Positions 1-9,685 of a stretch of DNA of 64,000 nt are shown here, piece after piece. Under the pieces are notes generated by a model. That model did not search any database. It was not told the DNA's origin and was given only the letters and a program-made list of their open reading frames with translations. Position numbers and translations under genes: made by a program. Position 1 is the first letter of the stretch. Each line of letters opens with the position of its first letter. This DNA comes from Prosthecobacter sp. SYSU 5D2 (GTDB lineage: Bacteria > Verrucomicrobiota > Verrucomicrobiia > Verrucomicrobiales > Verrucomicrobiaceae), in contig NZ_JBBYXL010000001.1 in the NCBI RefSeq assembly GCF_039655865.1, forward strand, positions 248,001 through 312,000, read 5' to 3'.

Positions 1-2
1 CC

Positions 3-644
3 GCCTGCAGCACCACATCCCAGGTGAGCCTTGACTATGCCTCCGGCCCTGGACACGTAAAGCCGGGTTCCCCAGAGTATTCCACCCGCCTTTTCAGCGA
101 CCAGCGCGGCCTCGGGCCCCTGGATCTGGGCACCGTGCGAACGCAGATCGGCACGCCGCTGGAACATGTGCAGACCCGCGTGCCTATCAGCGAGGTAGTG
201 ACCAATGCCTTCGGTTACGGGCTTCAGGCCAGGGGCATGCTCACCCGCCCCCGCGCAGCCCGTTACATCGTCACCGGGGACATCCTGGACCTGTATTGCC
301 AGATGCTGGTGCGGCCTTATGGTTATGCACGCGTGCGTGTGACCGTGCTTGAAGCTGGCACCGGCCAGATCATCCACAGCCGCGTCTATACGGGCGAGCG
401 CAGCGGCGGTGCCTACCTCCCCGGCAGCGGCTCCCCCGTCCCCATGCTGCGTGACCTTGTCTCCGGCGCGCTTCAGGATGCCGTGGACCGCGCGCTGGAT
501 GATCCTGCCCTGCGCAGCAAGACCCGCGCGGGTGGCATGCAGTATGATGTGCCCACCGGCCCCGGTCCAGGCAGCTTCCCTGGCCCCGGCCCCTCTTCCC
601 TGCCGCCAAGGGACTTTGAAGACCGCCCTACCATCAGCATTTAA
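3..644 (+). CDS. Putative outer-membrane lipoprotein, 5' end outside window
   Basis: The frame is open to the left edge. Its first visible residues are Ala-Cys-Ser-Thr-Thr-Ser, which looks like the end of a lipobox with the acylated Cys at bases 6-8, so the true start and signal peptide lie upstream. A GTG at 24 would give a 206-residue protein but would discard the lipobox. The mature part (about 213 residues) has a mixed alpha/beta domain resembling YajG-type or transport-auxiliary lipoproteins (inference), then a Gly/Pro-rich tail from about residue 180. It ends 32 bases before the dGTPase gene on the same strand. Function unknown. Confidence 0.6.
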   Translation, partial: ACSTTSQVSLDYASGPGHVKPGSPEYSTRLFSDQRGLGPLDLGTVRTQIGTPLEHVQTRVPISEVVTNAFGYGLQARGMLTRPRAARYIVTGDILDLYCQMLVRPYGYARVRVTVLEAGTGQIIHSRVYTGERSGGAYLPGSGSPVPMLRDLVSGALQDAVDRALDDPALRSKTRAGGMQYDVPTGPGPGSFPGPGPSSLPPRDFEDRPTISI

Positions 645-676
645 AGCCTGAGGAAAAAGCACCCGGTCCTCCCTCC

Positions 677-1948
677 ATGCCTGCCAACCGATTTTATAAC
701 AGCTTCGATTCCGATACGCTGAATCCACGCCCCTCCAGCCAGGGCGAATACCGCAATGCTTTCCAAATCGACCGGGACCGCATCATCCACAGCAGCGCCT
801 TTCGCCGTCTGCAAAACAAGACCCAGGTCTTCCTCTCCGGCGAGTACGATTTTTACCGTACCCGCCTGACGCACAGCATCGAGGTCGCCCAGATCGGCCG
901 CTCCATCTGCGCCTACCTGGCCCACCAGCGCGACCTGCTGGACGAGGATTTTTACATTGATCCCGACCTGGTCGAATGCGCCTGCCTTTCCCATGACCTC
1001 GGCCATCCGCCCTTCGGCCATACAGGGGAGCGCACCCTGCACCGCGTCATGCAGCCCTATGGTGGTTTTGAAGGCAATGCCCAGACCCTGCGAATCCTCA
1101 CCGAAACCCTCTTTAACGAAGGCCGTGAAGGCATGAACCCCTCCCGAGCTGTGCTGGATGGAGTCCTCAAATACAAGACCCTCCAGGCCGAGGTCCCCAC
1201 GGCCAAAAACCACTACCTGTACAATGACCAGGAACGCTGGCTGGACTTCACCCTCGGTGGCCAGTCCTTCCCGCCAGAGCTGACGCCGGGTAAAATCCGC
1301 AACCAGTTCCGCAGCATCGAATGCCAGATCATGGACTGGGCGGATGACACCGCTTATTCGCTGAATGACATCGCCGATGGCATCCACGCCGGCTTTATCA
1401 ACGTCGCCCGGCTGGAGCAGTGGGCCTCCGGCCAGACCTTGGATGAAACCGATACCACCCACATCCAAAAACTCTGTGCCGCCATCCGTGAAGGACGTGT
1501 GGAAAGGAAGCTCAACAGCGCAATCGGCCGTTACATCCGCGCCGCCCGGCTGGTGCCTGACAGCACCTTCCTTAGCTCCATGACCCGGCGGCATCAGTTC
1601 CGCCTGGAAATTGATCCCGTCATGCAGGCCCAGTCCCGGCTGAACAAAAAGATCGCCTTCGAGCTCGTCTTCAAAAGCCCCCAGCTTCAGCAGCTAGACT
1701 ACAAGGCCGACTTTATCCTCACCCGTCTCTTTGAAGTGCTGCGGGACCGCTACATTGAGCAGGACAAAGAAAACACCCTGCATCTCATGCCCGCCACCCT
1801 GGAGGCCGAGATCGCCAAAGCCCCCGATGCCAGCACACGTGCCCGCCTCGTCTGTGATTGGGTGGCCAGCATGACCGACAGCTTCGCCTTCCGCACCTAC
1901 CGCCGCCTTTTTGACGCCGATTTCGGCTCCATCACTGATTTTGTGTAA
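677..1948 (+). CDS. dgt: Deoxyguanosinetriphosphate triphosphohydrolase-like HD protein
   Basis: A 423-residue member of the dGTPase family, which removes triphosphate from dNTPs and so limits nucleotide pools. The metal-binding HD residues are visible: H66 in RLTHSIEV, H106-D107 in SHDLGHPPFGH and the Asp pair near 223-224 in WADDTAYS. The N-terminal AFRRLQNKTQVF block is characteristic of the family. Length is normal for the short Dgt type. The start ATG follows CCTCCCTCC, with no Shine-Dalgarno sequence. It is cytoplasmic, and may be cotranscribed with the upstream lipoprotein gene. The family assignment is firm; the exact dNTP preference cannot be read from the sequence. Confidence 0.93.
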   Translation: MPANRFYNSFDSDTLNPRPSSQGEYRNAFQIDRDRIIHSSAFRRLQNKTQVFLSGEYDFYRTRLTHSIEVAQIGRSICAYLAHQRDLLDEDFYIDPDLVECACLSHDLGHPPFGHTGERTLHRVMQPYGGFEGNAQTLRILTETLFNEGREGMNPSRAVLDGVLKYKTLQAEVPTAKNHYLYNDQERWLDFTLGGQSFPPELTPGKIRNQFRSIECQIMDWADDTAYSLNDIADGIHAGFINVARLEQWASGQTLDETDTTHIQKLCAAIREGRVERKLNSAIGRYIRAARLVPDSTFLSSMTRRHQFRLEIDPVMQAQSRLNKKIAFELVFKSPQLQQLDYKADFILTRLFEVLRDRYIEQDKENTLHLMPATLEAEIAKAPDASTRARLVCDWVASMTDSFAFRTYRRLFDADFGSITDFV

Positions 1949-1990
1949 AGAACGGCAGCCACCGATTTTGGCAAAAGGTGCGGTTCATGA

Positions 1991-2019
1991 TTGACCCGTG
2001 ATCCCGGATTCGTTTAGCC
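1991..2019 (+). promoter_or_regulatory. Candidate sigma-70 promoter for korB
   Basis: TTGACC at 1991-1996 and TTAGCC at 2014-2019 are separated by exactly 17 bases, and korB starts at 2046. The -35 hexamer is good, the -10 is weak. Spacing and placement support it; no experimental evidence. Confidence 0.35.
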
Positions 2020-2045
2020 TGGGTATTCCAACCTAACCAACCATC

Positions 2046-2972
2046 ATGTCCGCTGCCACCCTGGAGGCTCCGGCTTCCGACGCCACCCTCACCCCCGTTG
2101 CTGACAAGCTCACCAAAAAAATCCTCACGGCCGACCACCCCACGTGGTGCCCAGGATGCGGTGACTTTGCGGTGCTTGCCGCCTTTTACAAGGTGCTGGA
2201 AAAGCTTCAGTATCCGCATGAAAAAATCGTCTGCGTCGCCGGCATCGGCTGTTCTTCGCGCTTCCCGTATTTCGTCAACAGCCACGGCATCCACTTCATC
2301 CATGGCCGTGCCCTGCCCCTTGCCACCGGCATTTCCCTGAGCCGCCCGGACGTGCATGTTTTTGTCTTCGGCGGTGACGGCGACGGCTTCTCCATCGGCG
2401 GCAACCACCTCAACCACGCCGCGCGCAAAAACATCAAGCTGACTTATGTCATCATGGACAATTTCGTCTATGGCCTGACCAAAAAGCAGACCAGCCCCAC
2501 CAGCCCACAGGGTTTCAAGTCCAAGACCGACCCCACCGGCAGCATTGACCGCCCCATCAATCCGATGAAGCAGCTACTGGCCAGCGGCGCCACCTTCATC
2601 GCCCGCACCCATGCGGCCCAGGTGAAGCACATGATGGAGATCTTCGAGCGCGCCATCCTGCATGACGGCTTCAGCGTTGTGGAGTGCCTCAGCGAGTGCG
2701 TCATGTTCTACGCCGGTTCCTTTGATGACAGCACCCCGCGCAAAGGCGGTGTCTATAACATCATTGATGAAACCCAGCACAACGTCACCGACGACGTTGC
2801 CGCATTCAAGATGGCCGATGAACCTTCCCCTGGCCAGTTTGGCGTCTATTACCAGGTGGAGCGTCCGACGAAAAATGCCCTGGAGCAAAAGTGGATCGAC
2901 TCCACCCAGGAAAAGCTCAACGGCATGAGCCAGAAAGATATCCTCAAAAAGCGGCTCGAAGCCATGCGCTAA
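2046..2972 (+). CDS. korB: 2-oxoacid:ferredoxin oxidoreductase, beta (TPP-binding) subunit
   Basis: A 308-residue beta subunit of a 2-oxoglutarate/2-oxoacid:ferredoxin oxidoreductase, which decarboxylates a 2-oxoacid onto CoA and passes electrons to ferredoxin. The HPTWCPGCG motif (C35, C38) is typical of the KorB group. The thiamine-diphosphate motif GGDGDGFSIGGNH starts near residue 109, and MDNFVYGLTKKQTSPT near 138-153 is the usual Mg/TPP second half. No alpha/gamma subunit lies beside it: upstream is dgt and downstream is a convergent regulator whose stop codon overlaps this one. The partner must be encoded outside the window. The translation start has no Shine-Dalgarno sequence. Confidence 0.92.
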   Translation: MSAATLEAPASDATLTPVADKLTKKILTADHPTWCPGCGDFAVLAAFYKVLEKLQYPHEKIVCVAGIGCSSRFPYFVNSHGIHFIHGRALPLATGISLSRPDVHVFVFGGDGDGFSIGGNHLNHAARKNIKLTYVIMDNFVYGLTKKQTSPTSPQGFKSKTDPTGSIDRPINPMKQLLASGATFIARTHAAQVKHMMEIFERAILHDGFSVVECLSECVMFYAGSFDDSTPRKGGVYNIIDETQHNVTDDVAAFKMADEPSPGQFGVYYQVERPTKNALEQKWIDSTQEKLNGMSQKDILKKRLEAMR

Positions 2973-4438
2973 GCCTGCTTCACGCCAGGCATGCGCCGGT
3001 AAATCCGGCTGCGGTTCACATTCAAAAGACGGGCGGCTTCGGTAACGTTGCCGCCCGTTTGCTCGAGTGCCCGTTGTATCAAAGTATGTTCGGCAGCTTC
3101 CAGATTCATCGGCACGCTTTCGGATGAAACCCGCGCAGGCGCAGCCTTGACAGCACTGGCAGCCGGATTGGCCGCCATGTCAAAGAGCTGCAAATGCTCC
3201 CGCCTCACCGTCTTGCCACCGCTGAGGATGAGGGCACGCTCCATCGCATTTTTTAGCTCGCGTACATTCCCTGGAAAGGAGTGATGTTGCAGCAGCTTCA
3301 GCGCCGTTTCATCCAGCGCCGGAGCCGCCATCCCCATCTCCGCAGCGAAGACCTTCAGGAAATGTCCCGCCAGCAGTGGCAGGTCCTCCCGCCGCTCGCG
3401 CAGCGGTGCCGTCTCCACCGTGTAGCGGGCCAGGCGATAGTACAAATCCTGCCGAAACTCCCCGCTGAGGATCTTCGCGGACAGGTCCGCATTCGTCGCA
3501 CTGAGCACCCGCACGTCCACATGATGGGACTTCGTGGAGCCCACCGGTGTCACCTCCCCGTCCTCCAGCACACGCAGCAGCTTGGCCTGCAGAGCCGCCG
3601 GCATGTCACCAATTTCATCCAAAAACAGCGTTCCTCCATCCGCCAGTTCAAAGTAACCTTTGCGGTCCGCCGTGGCTCCCGTGAAAGCCCCTTTCACGTG
3701 GCCGAAGAAGAGCGATTCCAGCAAGTCCGCAGGCACCGCCACACAGTTCACCGGGATGAAGGCCGCCTCCGCACGCGGGCTGTGATGATGCAGCGCACGC
3801 GCCACCAGTTCCTTGCCCGTGCCGCTTTCGCCAGTAATGAGCACGCTCGTTTTGGCGAAGTTTCGCAGCCGCTCGATGTCCGCCAGGATGCGCTGCATGT
3901 GCGGGCTGCCGCCGACAAAACCATCCAGCCCCCAGCGTTGCGCCTCCCGTGAAGCCAGGCTGGACAGCCGCTGTGTGGCCTTGTCCCGTGTGCGCTCCGC
4001 TTCCACCCGCCGTGCCACTTCGGCCTCCAGCTCGGCATTACGCTGCTGCAGCTCACGCGTCAGTCCGCTGATCTTCAAATGCGTGGCCACCCGCGTCACC
4101 ACCTCTTCCGCCTGGAAGGGTTTCACAATGTAATCCACCGCCCCCATGCGGAAGCCGTTGAGCACGCTCTCCGTCTCCTGGCGGCTGGTGATAAAGATGA
4201 CCGGGATGTCCCGCGTGGCCTCCTCCGCCTTCAGCGTGCGGCACACGTGAAACCCGTCATGCCCCGGCATCATTACATCCAGCAGGATCAGGTCCGGCCT
4301 GGCCCGCTCCGCCAGCTTCAGCGCATCCTTGCCGCTGGAGACGGCCAGAATCTCATACCCCTGCGGCTCCAGGACATGGCTTAGCAGGGTCAGGCTGGCC
4401 GGGGTGTCATCGGCGATGAGAATGCGGGGTCGGTTCAT
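2969..4438 (-). CDS. Sigma-54-dependent response regulator (REC-AAA-Fis)
   Basis: A 489-residue enhancer-binding regulator. An N-terminal receiver domain has the phospho-acceptor D54 ([10 protein letters not shown]). A coiled-coil linker spans about 125-165. The AAA+ core has Walker A GESGTGKE at 203-210, the sigma-54-contacting GAFTGA loop at 250-255 and Walker B LFLDE at 271-275. A C-terminal Fis-type helix-turn-helix lies at about 464-485. It activates sigma-54 RNA polymerase by ATP hydrolysis when phosphorylated. Its start overlaps the upstream histidine kinase stop in an ATGA, so the two are translationally coupled and form a cognate pair. The target genes are unknown; the sigma-54-like site at 19519-19535 is one possible local target. 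Confidence 0.92.
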   Translation of the reverse strand: MNRPRILIADDTPASLTLLSHVLEPQGYEILAVSSGKDALKLAERARPDLILLDVMMPGHDGFHVCRTLKAEEATRDIPVIFITSRQETESVLNGFRMGAVDYIVKPFQAEEVVTRVATHLKISGLTRELQQRNAELEAEVARRVEAERTRDKATQRLSSLASREAQRWGLDGFVGGSPHMQRILADIERLRNFAKTSVLITGESGTGKELVARALHHHSPRAEAAFIPVNCVAVPADLLESLFFGHVKGAFTGATADRKGYFELADGGTLFLDEIGDMPAALQAKLLRVLEDGEVTPVGSTKSHHVDVRVLSATNADLSAKILSGEFRQDLYYRLARYTVETAPLRERREDLPLLAGHFLKVFAAEMGMAAPALDETALKLLQHHSFPGNVRELKNAMERALILSGGKTVRREHLQLFDMAANPAASAVKAAPARVSSESVPMNLEAAEHTLIQRALEQTGGNVTEAARLLNVNRSRIYRRMPGVKQA

Positions 4439-6873
4439 GAAATGGATATTTGGGCAATGATGCGCTGGATGGTTTTCATGTCATAGCTGGCCAGAAAGCC
4501 GCGCAGGTGCTGGGCCAGCCGCTCTCCCGCCGTGCCCAGCTGCTCCAGCTCCGCCAGGCAGCTTTTCAGCACCGTGGCGCTGTGCAGTTCCGCCGCCATC
4601 GTCAGCCGTGCGGCCAGGTCCTCCGGCAGGTTGATCTGGCTCAGGTCAATGGAATCGGGCGGCTCTTCCGATGCAGGATCCTCCTTGCATACAAACTCCA
4701 CGCCTAACAAATGATGCAGACAACCGTAAATGCGCTCCGCCCGGAAAGGCTTGGCCACAAAGTCATCGCAGCCAGCCTTCAGGCAGAGCTCCCGCTCATG
4801 CGCCAGCGCTGAGGCCGATGTGGCCACAATTTTGATCTCCTCCGGATCAAATTCCTCCAGGATGCGGCGCGTGGCCTCCAGCCCGTCAAATTCCGGCATG
4901 CGGATGTCCATGAAGACCATCTGCGGGCGCGATACCCGCACCACCTCCACCGCCTGGCGGCCATGCTCCGCCAGCACCACCTCACAGCCCGCCAGCGTCA
5001 GCATGGAGGCCAGCACCTCGCGGTTTTCACGGATGTCATCCACCACCAGCACCCGCACCATGTGGCCCGGTGCCAGCCGCACCGGCTCCCGCGCAGCGGA
5101 CCTTGGCACCCCGCTCCCCGCCACTGCAGGGAGCCTCAGCTCCACATGAAAACACGAGCCCTGCCCCGGCTGTGAATGCACCCCGATGCTTCCCCCCAGG
5201 ATCTCCATCTGCCGCCGCGCGATCGCCAGCCCCAGCCCCGCCCCGCCACGAGACCCGGCCTCCTGCTGAAACGGCTCAAAGATCCGCTGCCGGGCCTCCT
5301 CAGAAATGCCCGCACCCGTATCCTCCACCTCAAAGCGCCAGCGCTCCTGCTCCAGTGGCACCGCCCGCAGGATCACTCTTCCCTTCGTGGTAAACTTCAC
5401 CGCATTGCCTAACAAATTAATCAAAACCTGCCGCAGCTTGCCTTCATCTCCATTCACCATCACTGCCCTGTCCAGCCCGCCCGCCTCCATGCGCAGGCCG
5501 ATCTGCTTCTCCTCACAAGGATGCTGAAACATCGCCCCGAGTTCGCGGATCAGCGCAGCCAGGTCGAAGTCACCCGCCTCCACCTCCATGCGCCCGGCAT
5601 CAATTTTGGACAGGTCCAGAATCTCCTGGATCAGATGCAGCAGATGATCCCCGCTATTGAGGATGGTCGCCACCGCATCGCGGTGAAAGCGCGGCAGCGC
5701 CCCGTCCCGCGCCAGGATCTGCGCATAGCCCAGGATGGCATTCATCGGTGTGCGGATCTCATGGCTCATGTTGGCCAGGAATTCAGACTTGGCCCGGCTG
5801 GCCGCCTCCGCCGCCGCCTCCGCCTGCTTGCGCACCCCCACCTCTGCCAGCAGCTCTCGCTGCGCCCGTTTCACCTCCGCCGTCTGCGTGGCGCTCTTCC
5901 AGAGATAGCCGGAAAGCATCAGGCTCATCACCATGCCACCGCTTAAGGTCAGCCACGGCATGGAGTCCGACCGCAGCCGCAGGAAGTCCCGCGTCGGCTC
6001 AAACAAAAGCGTCCACCGCCGGCCCGCCACATCCACACTCGTCGTCCAGGCCGGATAGCCTGCCAGCCGCTCACCTGCCTGGTGATACAGCACAGATCCG
6101 TCGGCCTCATCCTTGAGGGTCAGCGCCACCCCGTTCTCCTGGGCATCCACCAGCGAAAGATCAATGAGATCCCCAATGCGGAAGACCGCTGTTGCAAAGC
6201 CCGCCAGAGACACCCGCCGCTGCTCCTCCGTGGCCGCTGTGCCCGCATACAGCGGCTCAAAGACCACAAAACCCTTTTGCGCCCCCTGTTCCTGCGCCAG
6301 CCGGATAGGGGCCGTGGCTTGCGCCACTCCCGTATCGCGCGCCCGTTCCAGCGCCTCCCGCCGTCTTGGCTCCGCCTTCACATTGAAGCCCAGCGCCGGT
6401 GCATTCTTTTGCAGGCTTTCCAGATAAAAGACCGGGAAGTATTCCTCAGCCGGCTCGGCCGTCACGATCTCCCCCTCCGCCTTCTCTTCGGTAAAATGAA
6501 AACCGGTAAAACCCTCAGCCCTTGCCCTCGCCTCCCACACCGCTCGATCAGGTCCCGGCACCCGTGGGTCCCAGGCCAGCGCCTGAAGCTCCGGCTGACG
6601 GGTGAGGAAGCTGCCCACAAAACGGCCAAACTCCGCGCGGCTCACCTCTTCCCGCGTCTGGAGAAAGGCCACGATGCTGTGCAGCACCTCCATAGACCGA
6701 AGGATCTGCCCCCGGATGACCTCCGTCCGGTCTTTGGCCAGCCGCCGCACTTCATCCTGCCGGTCATCCTCCCGCGCTTCCAGCAGGATGGCTGTCAGCA
6801 GCAGAGACACAGCCACCCCCAGCACCAGGGCAAGAATCGCCGGTGCCCTGACAGGAGCGTCTGGTTCTGGCAT
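4435..6873 (-). CDS. CHASE-domain hybrid sensor histidine kinase
   Basis: An 812-residue membrane sensor kinase. TM1 lies at about 11-31, then a periplasmic CHASE domain (about 60-280, a ligand-binding module), then TM2 at about 305-325. HisKA has phospho-acceptor H371 in MSHEIRTPMNAIL, and HATPase_c has its N box near 487-491 and GLGLA near 546-550. A receiver domain has D656 (FMDIRMPEFDG). A helical tail of about 110 residues follows and could be a degenerate phosphotransfer module. Its stop overlaps the start of the sigma-54 regulator by four bases. The signal may pass through the internal receiver. The CHASE ligand is unknown. Confidence 0.93.
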   Translation of the reverse strand: MPEPDAPVRAPAILALVLGVAVSLLLTAILLEAREDDRQDEVRRLAKDRTEVIRGQILRSMEVLHSIVAFLQTREEVSRAEFGRFVGSFLTRQPELQALAWDPRVPGPDRAVWEARARAEGFTGFHFTEEKAEGEIVTAEPAEEYFPVFYLESLQKNAPALGFNVKAEPRRREALERARDTGVAQATAPIRLAQEQGAQKGFVVFEPLYAGTAATEEQRRVSLAGFATAVFRIGDLIDLSLVDAQENGVALTLKDEADGSVLYHQAGERLAGYPAWTTSVDVAGRRWTLLFEPTRDFLRLRSDSMPWLTLSGGMVMSLMLSGYLWKSATQTAEVKRAQRELLAEVGVRKQAEAAAEAASRAKSEFLANMSHEIRTPMNAILGYAQILARDGALPRFHRDAVATILNSGDHLLHLIQEILDLSKIDAGRMEVEAGDFDLAALIRELGAMFQHPCEEKQIGLRMEAGGLDRAVMVNGDEGKLRQVLINLLGNAVKFTTKGRVILRAVPLEQERWRFEVEDTGAGISEEARQRIFEPFQQEAGSRGGAGLGLAIARRQMEILGGSIGVHSQPGQGSCFHVELRLPAVAGSGVPRSAAREPVRLAPGHMVRVLVVDDIRENREVLASMLTLAGCEVVLAEHGRQAVEVVRVSRPQMVFMDIRMPEFDGLEATRRILEEFDPEEIKIVATSASALAHERELCLKAGCDDFVAKPFRAERIYGCLHHLLGVEFVCKEDPASEEPPDSIDLSQINLPEDLAARLTMAAELHSATVLKSCLAELEQLGTAGERLAQHLRGFLASYDMKTIQRIIAQISIS

Positions 6874-6902
6874 GAATGGTATGCATGGTGTTCAAGCACT
6901 CA

Positions 6903-6941
6903 TCATGCCATCCTGCCCAGAGGATGACGAAGATGGCATGA
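6903..6941. repeat. 10-bp perfect inverted repeat upstream of the kinase operon
   Basis: TCATGCCATC (6903-6912) is matched exactly by GATGGCATGA (6932-6941), with a 19-base spacer. It sits between the tolC stop (6981) and the kinase start (6873), 30-68 bases upstream of the ATG. It could be an operator for the two-component operon or a stem for the end of the export operon. No T tract follows it, so a classical terminator is unlikely. Confidence 0.45.
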
Positions 6942-6980
6942 GCGCATTGGGTCCCCTCAACCCGCAGGGTTGCCCCAGCC

Positions 6981-8390
6981 TCACCGCGCCAGGCTGGATG
7001 GTGCATCCGCCGCAGTGGCGGCGCGGAAGTTGGCTTGGGCTCGAAAATATTCTGCCTGAGCCTCCACCTCCAGCACCTTGGCATCAAAGGTGGCCTGCTC
7101 GCGGATTTGCAGGGCCAGCAGATCTGTGGCGCCCTGCTTCAAACGCTCATTCTCCGCTGCTTCGAGCTGCTGGGAAAGATCCATGTTCTTGCGGGTTTGC
7201 AACAGTGCATCATAGGCCGCAATGATGGCACTGTGGCTGTCGCGTACATCGGCGGCGATGCGGTCACGGGCGAACTGCCTGTCATTGTTCAGCCGCTGGA
7301 TCAGGGCCTCGGCCACCTCGATCCGGCCTCTGGCCTCGCGGCGTTGAAGCGGCATCTTAAACTCGATCTTCGCCTCGATCTCCGTCCGCTCCAGGTCCTT
7401 TGGCAGGTTGCCGCCGGTGGCCTGGTTCGCCTCGACACCGACGTCCAGATTCGGCAGCATGTTGTTTTTGGCGAGCTGGCGGTCGATCTCGTTCTTCTCA
7501 ATCGTCAGCTCGATGCGGCGGATTTCCGGCCGGAAAATGGCCGCCCTGGCGATAGCGGCGGTAACCTCGCCTTCATCCGGCCGGGGATGCGGAGGAAAGG
7601 CCGCCGGCACACGTTCACGCGGGCTGATGACAGGCTCCGCCAGCTCCCGGGAGCGATGGAAAAGGGACAGCTCAATGGCCGCTGCCTGAAACCGCCGCAG
7701 CGCCTGCACCACGGCGATCTCACGGCTGACCACCAGCCTCTGGTTGTCAATCTGCACAATCGGTGCTGAGGCACCGCGCTTCACCTGCTCAGCGATGGCG
7801 GAATCCCGGTCCTTGGCGATGCGCAGCAGTTCCTCCGTCAGCGTCAGCCGCTGGCCGGCGGCCACCCAGTTGTAATAGGAAATGGTGGCCGCCCGGATGA
7901 AGTCCAGATACTGCCGCAGGATGATCGGATCCGCCAGCTCCTGGTCAATCTGCGACTGCCAGAAGGCCGCCCGGCGGCGGTCGATCGTTCCATCACGCAG
8001 CAGCGGCACCCGGAAACCCAGCACCGCCTCCCCGTCTGTACTGGTGCGGTCCTTGTTGTAGTTCGGCAGAAAGCCGCTGCTCAGCCGGTAGCCACCATAG
8101 ACATTGCCGCCCCAGAAAGGCAGCGGCTGGTCCAGTACAGCATAGCCCGACTGCCCGTCATAATAACCCGCCGGCCTGAACGCCCCGCCGACATTCAGAT
8201 TGAGATCAAAGGCTCCTTGCGCCTGCCGCGCCCGGCCATTGGCGATGTCCTGCTCGATCAGGGCCGCCAGATAGGGCGGATATTGTGTCTGCACACTGGC
8301 CAGCACCTCCCCCAGCAGCAGCGGCTTTTCAGCAAAAGTGGCCTGGGTAAGAGCCACGCCGAAAAGGATAACCAAAAAGATGTTCTTCAT
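6981..8390 (-). CDS. TolC-family outer-membrane efflux protein
   Basis: A 469-residue outer-membrane channel protein of the TolC type, with a signal peptide of about 20 residues (cleavage near TFA-EK). Two long helical repeats follow, rich in Ala, Arg, Gln and Glu, as expected of the TolC barrel with periplasmic tunnel. It would link the HlyD-type adaptor and the ABC exporter to the outside. It is the last gene of a three-gene minus-strand operon, and its start overlaps the hlyD-like stop in an ATGA. Substrate unknown. Confidence 0.88.
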   Translation of the reverse strand: MKNIFLVILFGVALTQATFAEKPLLLGEVLASVQTQYPPYLAALIEQDIANGRARQAQGAFDLNLNVGGAFRPAGYYDGQSGYAVLDQPLPFWGGNVYGGYRLSSGFLPNYNKDRTSTDGEAVLGFRVPLLRDGTIDRRRAAFWQSQIDQELADPIILRQYLDFIRAATISYYNWVAAGQRLTLTEELLRIAKDRDSAIAEQVKRGASAPIVQIDNQRLVVSREIAVVQALRRFQAAAIELSLFHRSRELAEPVISPRERVPAAFPPHPRPDEGEVTAAIARAAIFRPEIRRIELTIEKNEIDRQLAKNNMLPNLDVGVEANQATGGNLPKDLERTEIEAKIEFKMPLQRREARGRIEVAEALIQRLNNDRQFARDRIAADVRDSHSAIIAAYDALLQTRKNMDLSQQLEAAENERLKQGATDLLALQIREQATFDAKVLEVEAQAEYFRAQANFRAATAADAPSSLAR

Positions 8391-9673
8391 TTCTTCGTGG
8401 GGTCGAGTTTACCGTCAGTATTCGATATCAAAGGCGGGAAGCCGTTGATCTGCCGCCACAATTCAAACCATAGAGGCACCTCGTTCAGCATGACCCAGGC
8501 GTTCGCTCGTACGCCCTGGCGCAGCCACCGGTCCTTGTCCGGCCAGCCCACCTTCACGGCCCCCTGGCCATCCCCCCGGTCCACCACATCATCCGATGGA
8601 CCGACGACGACGCGGAAGCGGCCCATACCATCATCGGTGGCATCCACAAACACCACCTCGCCACCGAAGGTGCCGATGGCCAGCTGCGGCCAGCCGATCA
8701 TCTGCACCGCCGGCCAGCCTTCAAAGGCCAGGCGCACCTGGTTGCCAGGAATCACCTTGCCGTCCACCTCGCTGCGGGCATGGATGAGCGGCATGTCGTT
8801 GCCGTTCACCCAGATCTCCACAAACCGGCTGTCCGTCTCCGGAATGATCACGCAGATCAGGGAACCCGGCCGCAGGTAGGTGCCGTCCGTGGCCGCCACC
8901 TGCAGGACGATGCCATCACGCGGCGCCTCCACAATCTGCCTCAGCGTCTGGTTGATCTGCACATCTATGACCGACAGATCCCGTTCCGCAGAAGCCACAT
9001 CTCCATGCGCGGAGCCTTTTTGCGCATGGATGGAAGCGATCGTGGCGTCAAAGTCATTGCTGGTCCGGTTCAGCGCCGCCTGCGCGGACTTCAGGTCGGC
9101 AGCGGTGGAATCACGCTGCAGCGTGGCCAGTTCATGCTCCCGCTGGGAGGTCAGCCCTTTTTCAAACAGGGCATGCGTACGCGTGTAATTGAGCATGGAT
9201 GTTTCAGCCGCGATCTTGGCCGCCGCCACCCGCTGCTCCGCCCCGTCAATGGCCTGCGCTTTGGCCAGCTCCTGCTGCGTTACCTGGGCAATGAGCGATT
9301 CCACCCGCCCGATGGCAAAGTTGCGCCGGCTTTCGATCGCCTCCCGCTGCGCTTTCAGGTTGGCGATCAGGTTCGGGTCATTGTCCTGGATCTCGATGAT
9401 GAGATCACCCTTCTTCACACGCTGGCCTTCCACCACATGAAGGTGCTTCACCCGGCCGGAGACCTGGGCCTCCACATTGATACGCCGGTCCAGCGGGTTG
9501 AAGGCAATGACCCGGCCGGTGCCGGAGACAAACTGCCGCCAGGGCAGGAACAGGATGCCGATGACTAACAGCAAGAATGCCAGCACCAGCAGCCGGCTGA
9601 AGAGGCGCGTGTAACGCGCCGAACCCGCCAGGGAAAGGGCGGGGAGTTGCGGAGTATTGGCAAAGTCAGTCAT
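8387..9673 (-). CDS. HlyD-family periplasmic adaptor subunit
   Basis: A 428-residue membrane-fusion protein. One N-terminal TM segment (about 30-50) anchors it in the inner membrane. A lipoyl/barrel-sandwich half motif around 70-103 (SGRVKHLHVVEGQRVKKGD) is followed by a long coiled-coil hairpin (about 105-250), the second lipoyl half and beta-barrel domains. It bridges the ABC protein (12-base gap upstream) to the TolC protein (4-base overlap downstream). The family is certain; the cargo is unknown. Confidence 0.9.
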   Translation of the reverse strand: MTDFANTPQLPALSLAGSARYTRLFSRLLVLAFLLLVIGILFLPWRQFVSGTGRVIAFNPLDRRINVEAQVSGRVKHLHVVEGQRVKKGDLIIEIQDNDPNLIANLKAQREAIESRRNFAIGRVESLIAQVTQQELAKAQAIDGAEQRVAAAKIAAETSMLNYTRTHALFEKGLTSQREHELATLQRDSTAADLKSAQAALNRTSNDFDATIASIHAQKGSAHGDVASAERDLSVIDVQINQTLRQIVEAPRDGIVLQVAATDGTYLRPGSLICVIIPETDSRFVEIWVNGNDMPLIHARSEVDGKVIPGNQVRLAFEGWPAVQMIGWPQLAIGTFGGEVVFVDATDDGMGRFRVVVGPSDDVVDRGDGQGAVKVGWPDKDRWLRQGVRANAWVMLNEVPLWFELWRQINGFPPLISNTDGKLDPTKK

Positions 9674-9685
9674 TTCAGAAAGGGA

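Noticed and set aside
641-1594. A 317-residue minus-strand open frame
   Set aside because: Antisense to dgt, which has intact HD motifs.
6874-6925. GG-N10-GC element upstream of the CHASE kinase gene
   Set aside because: The -24 box has TGGCAT rather than TGGCAC and the -12 box is poor; probably chance.
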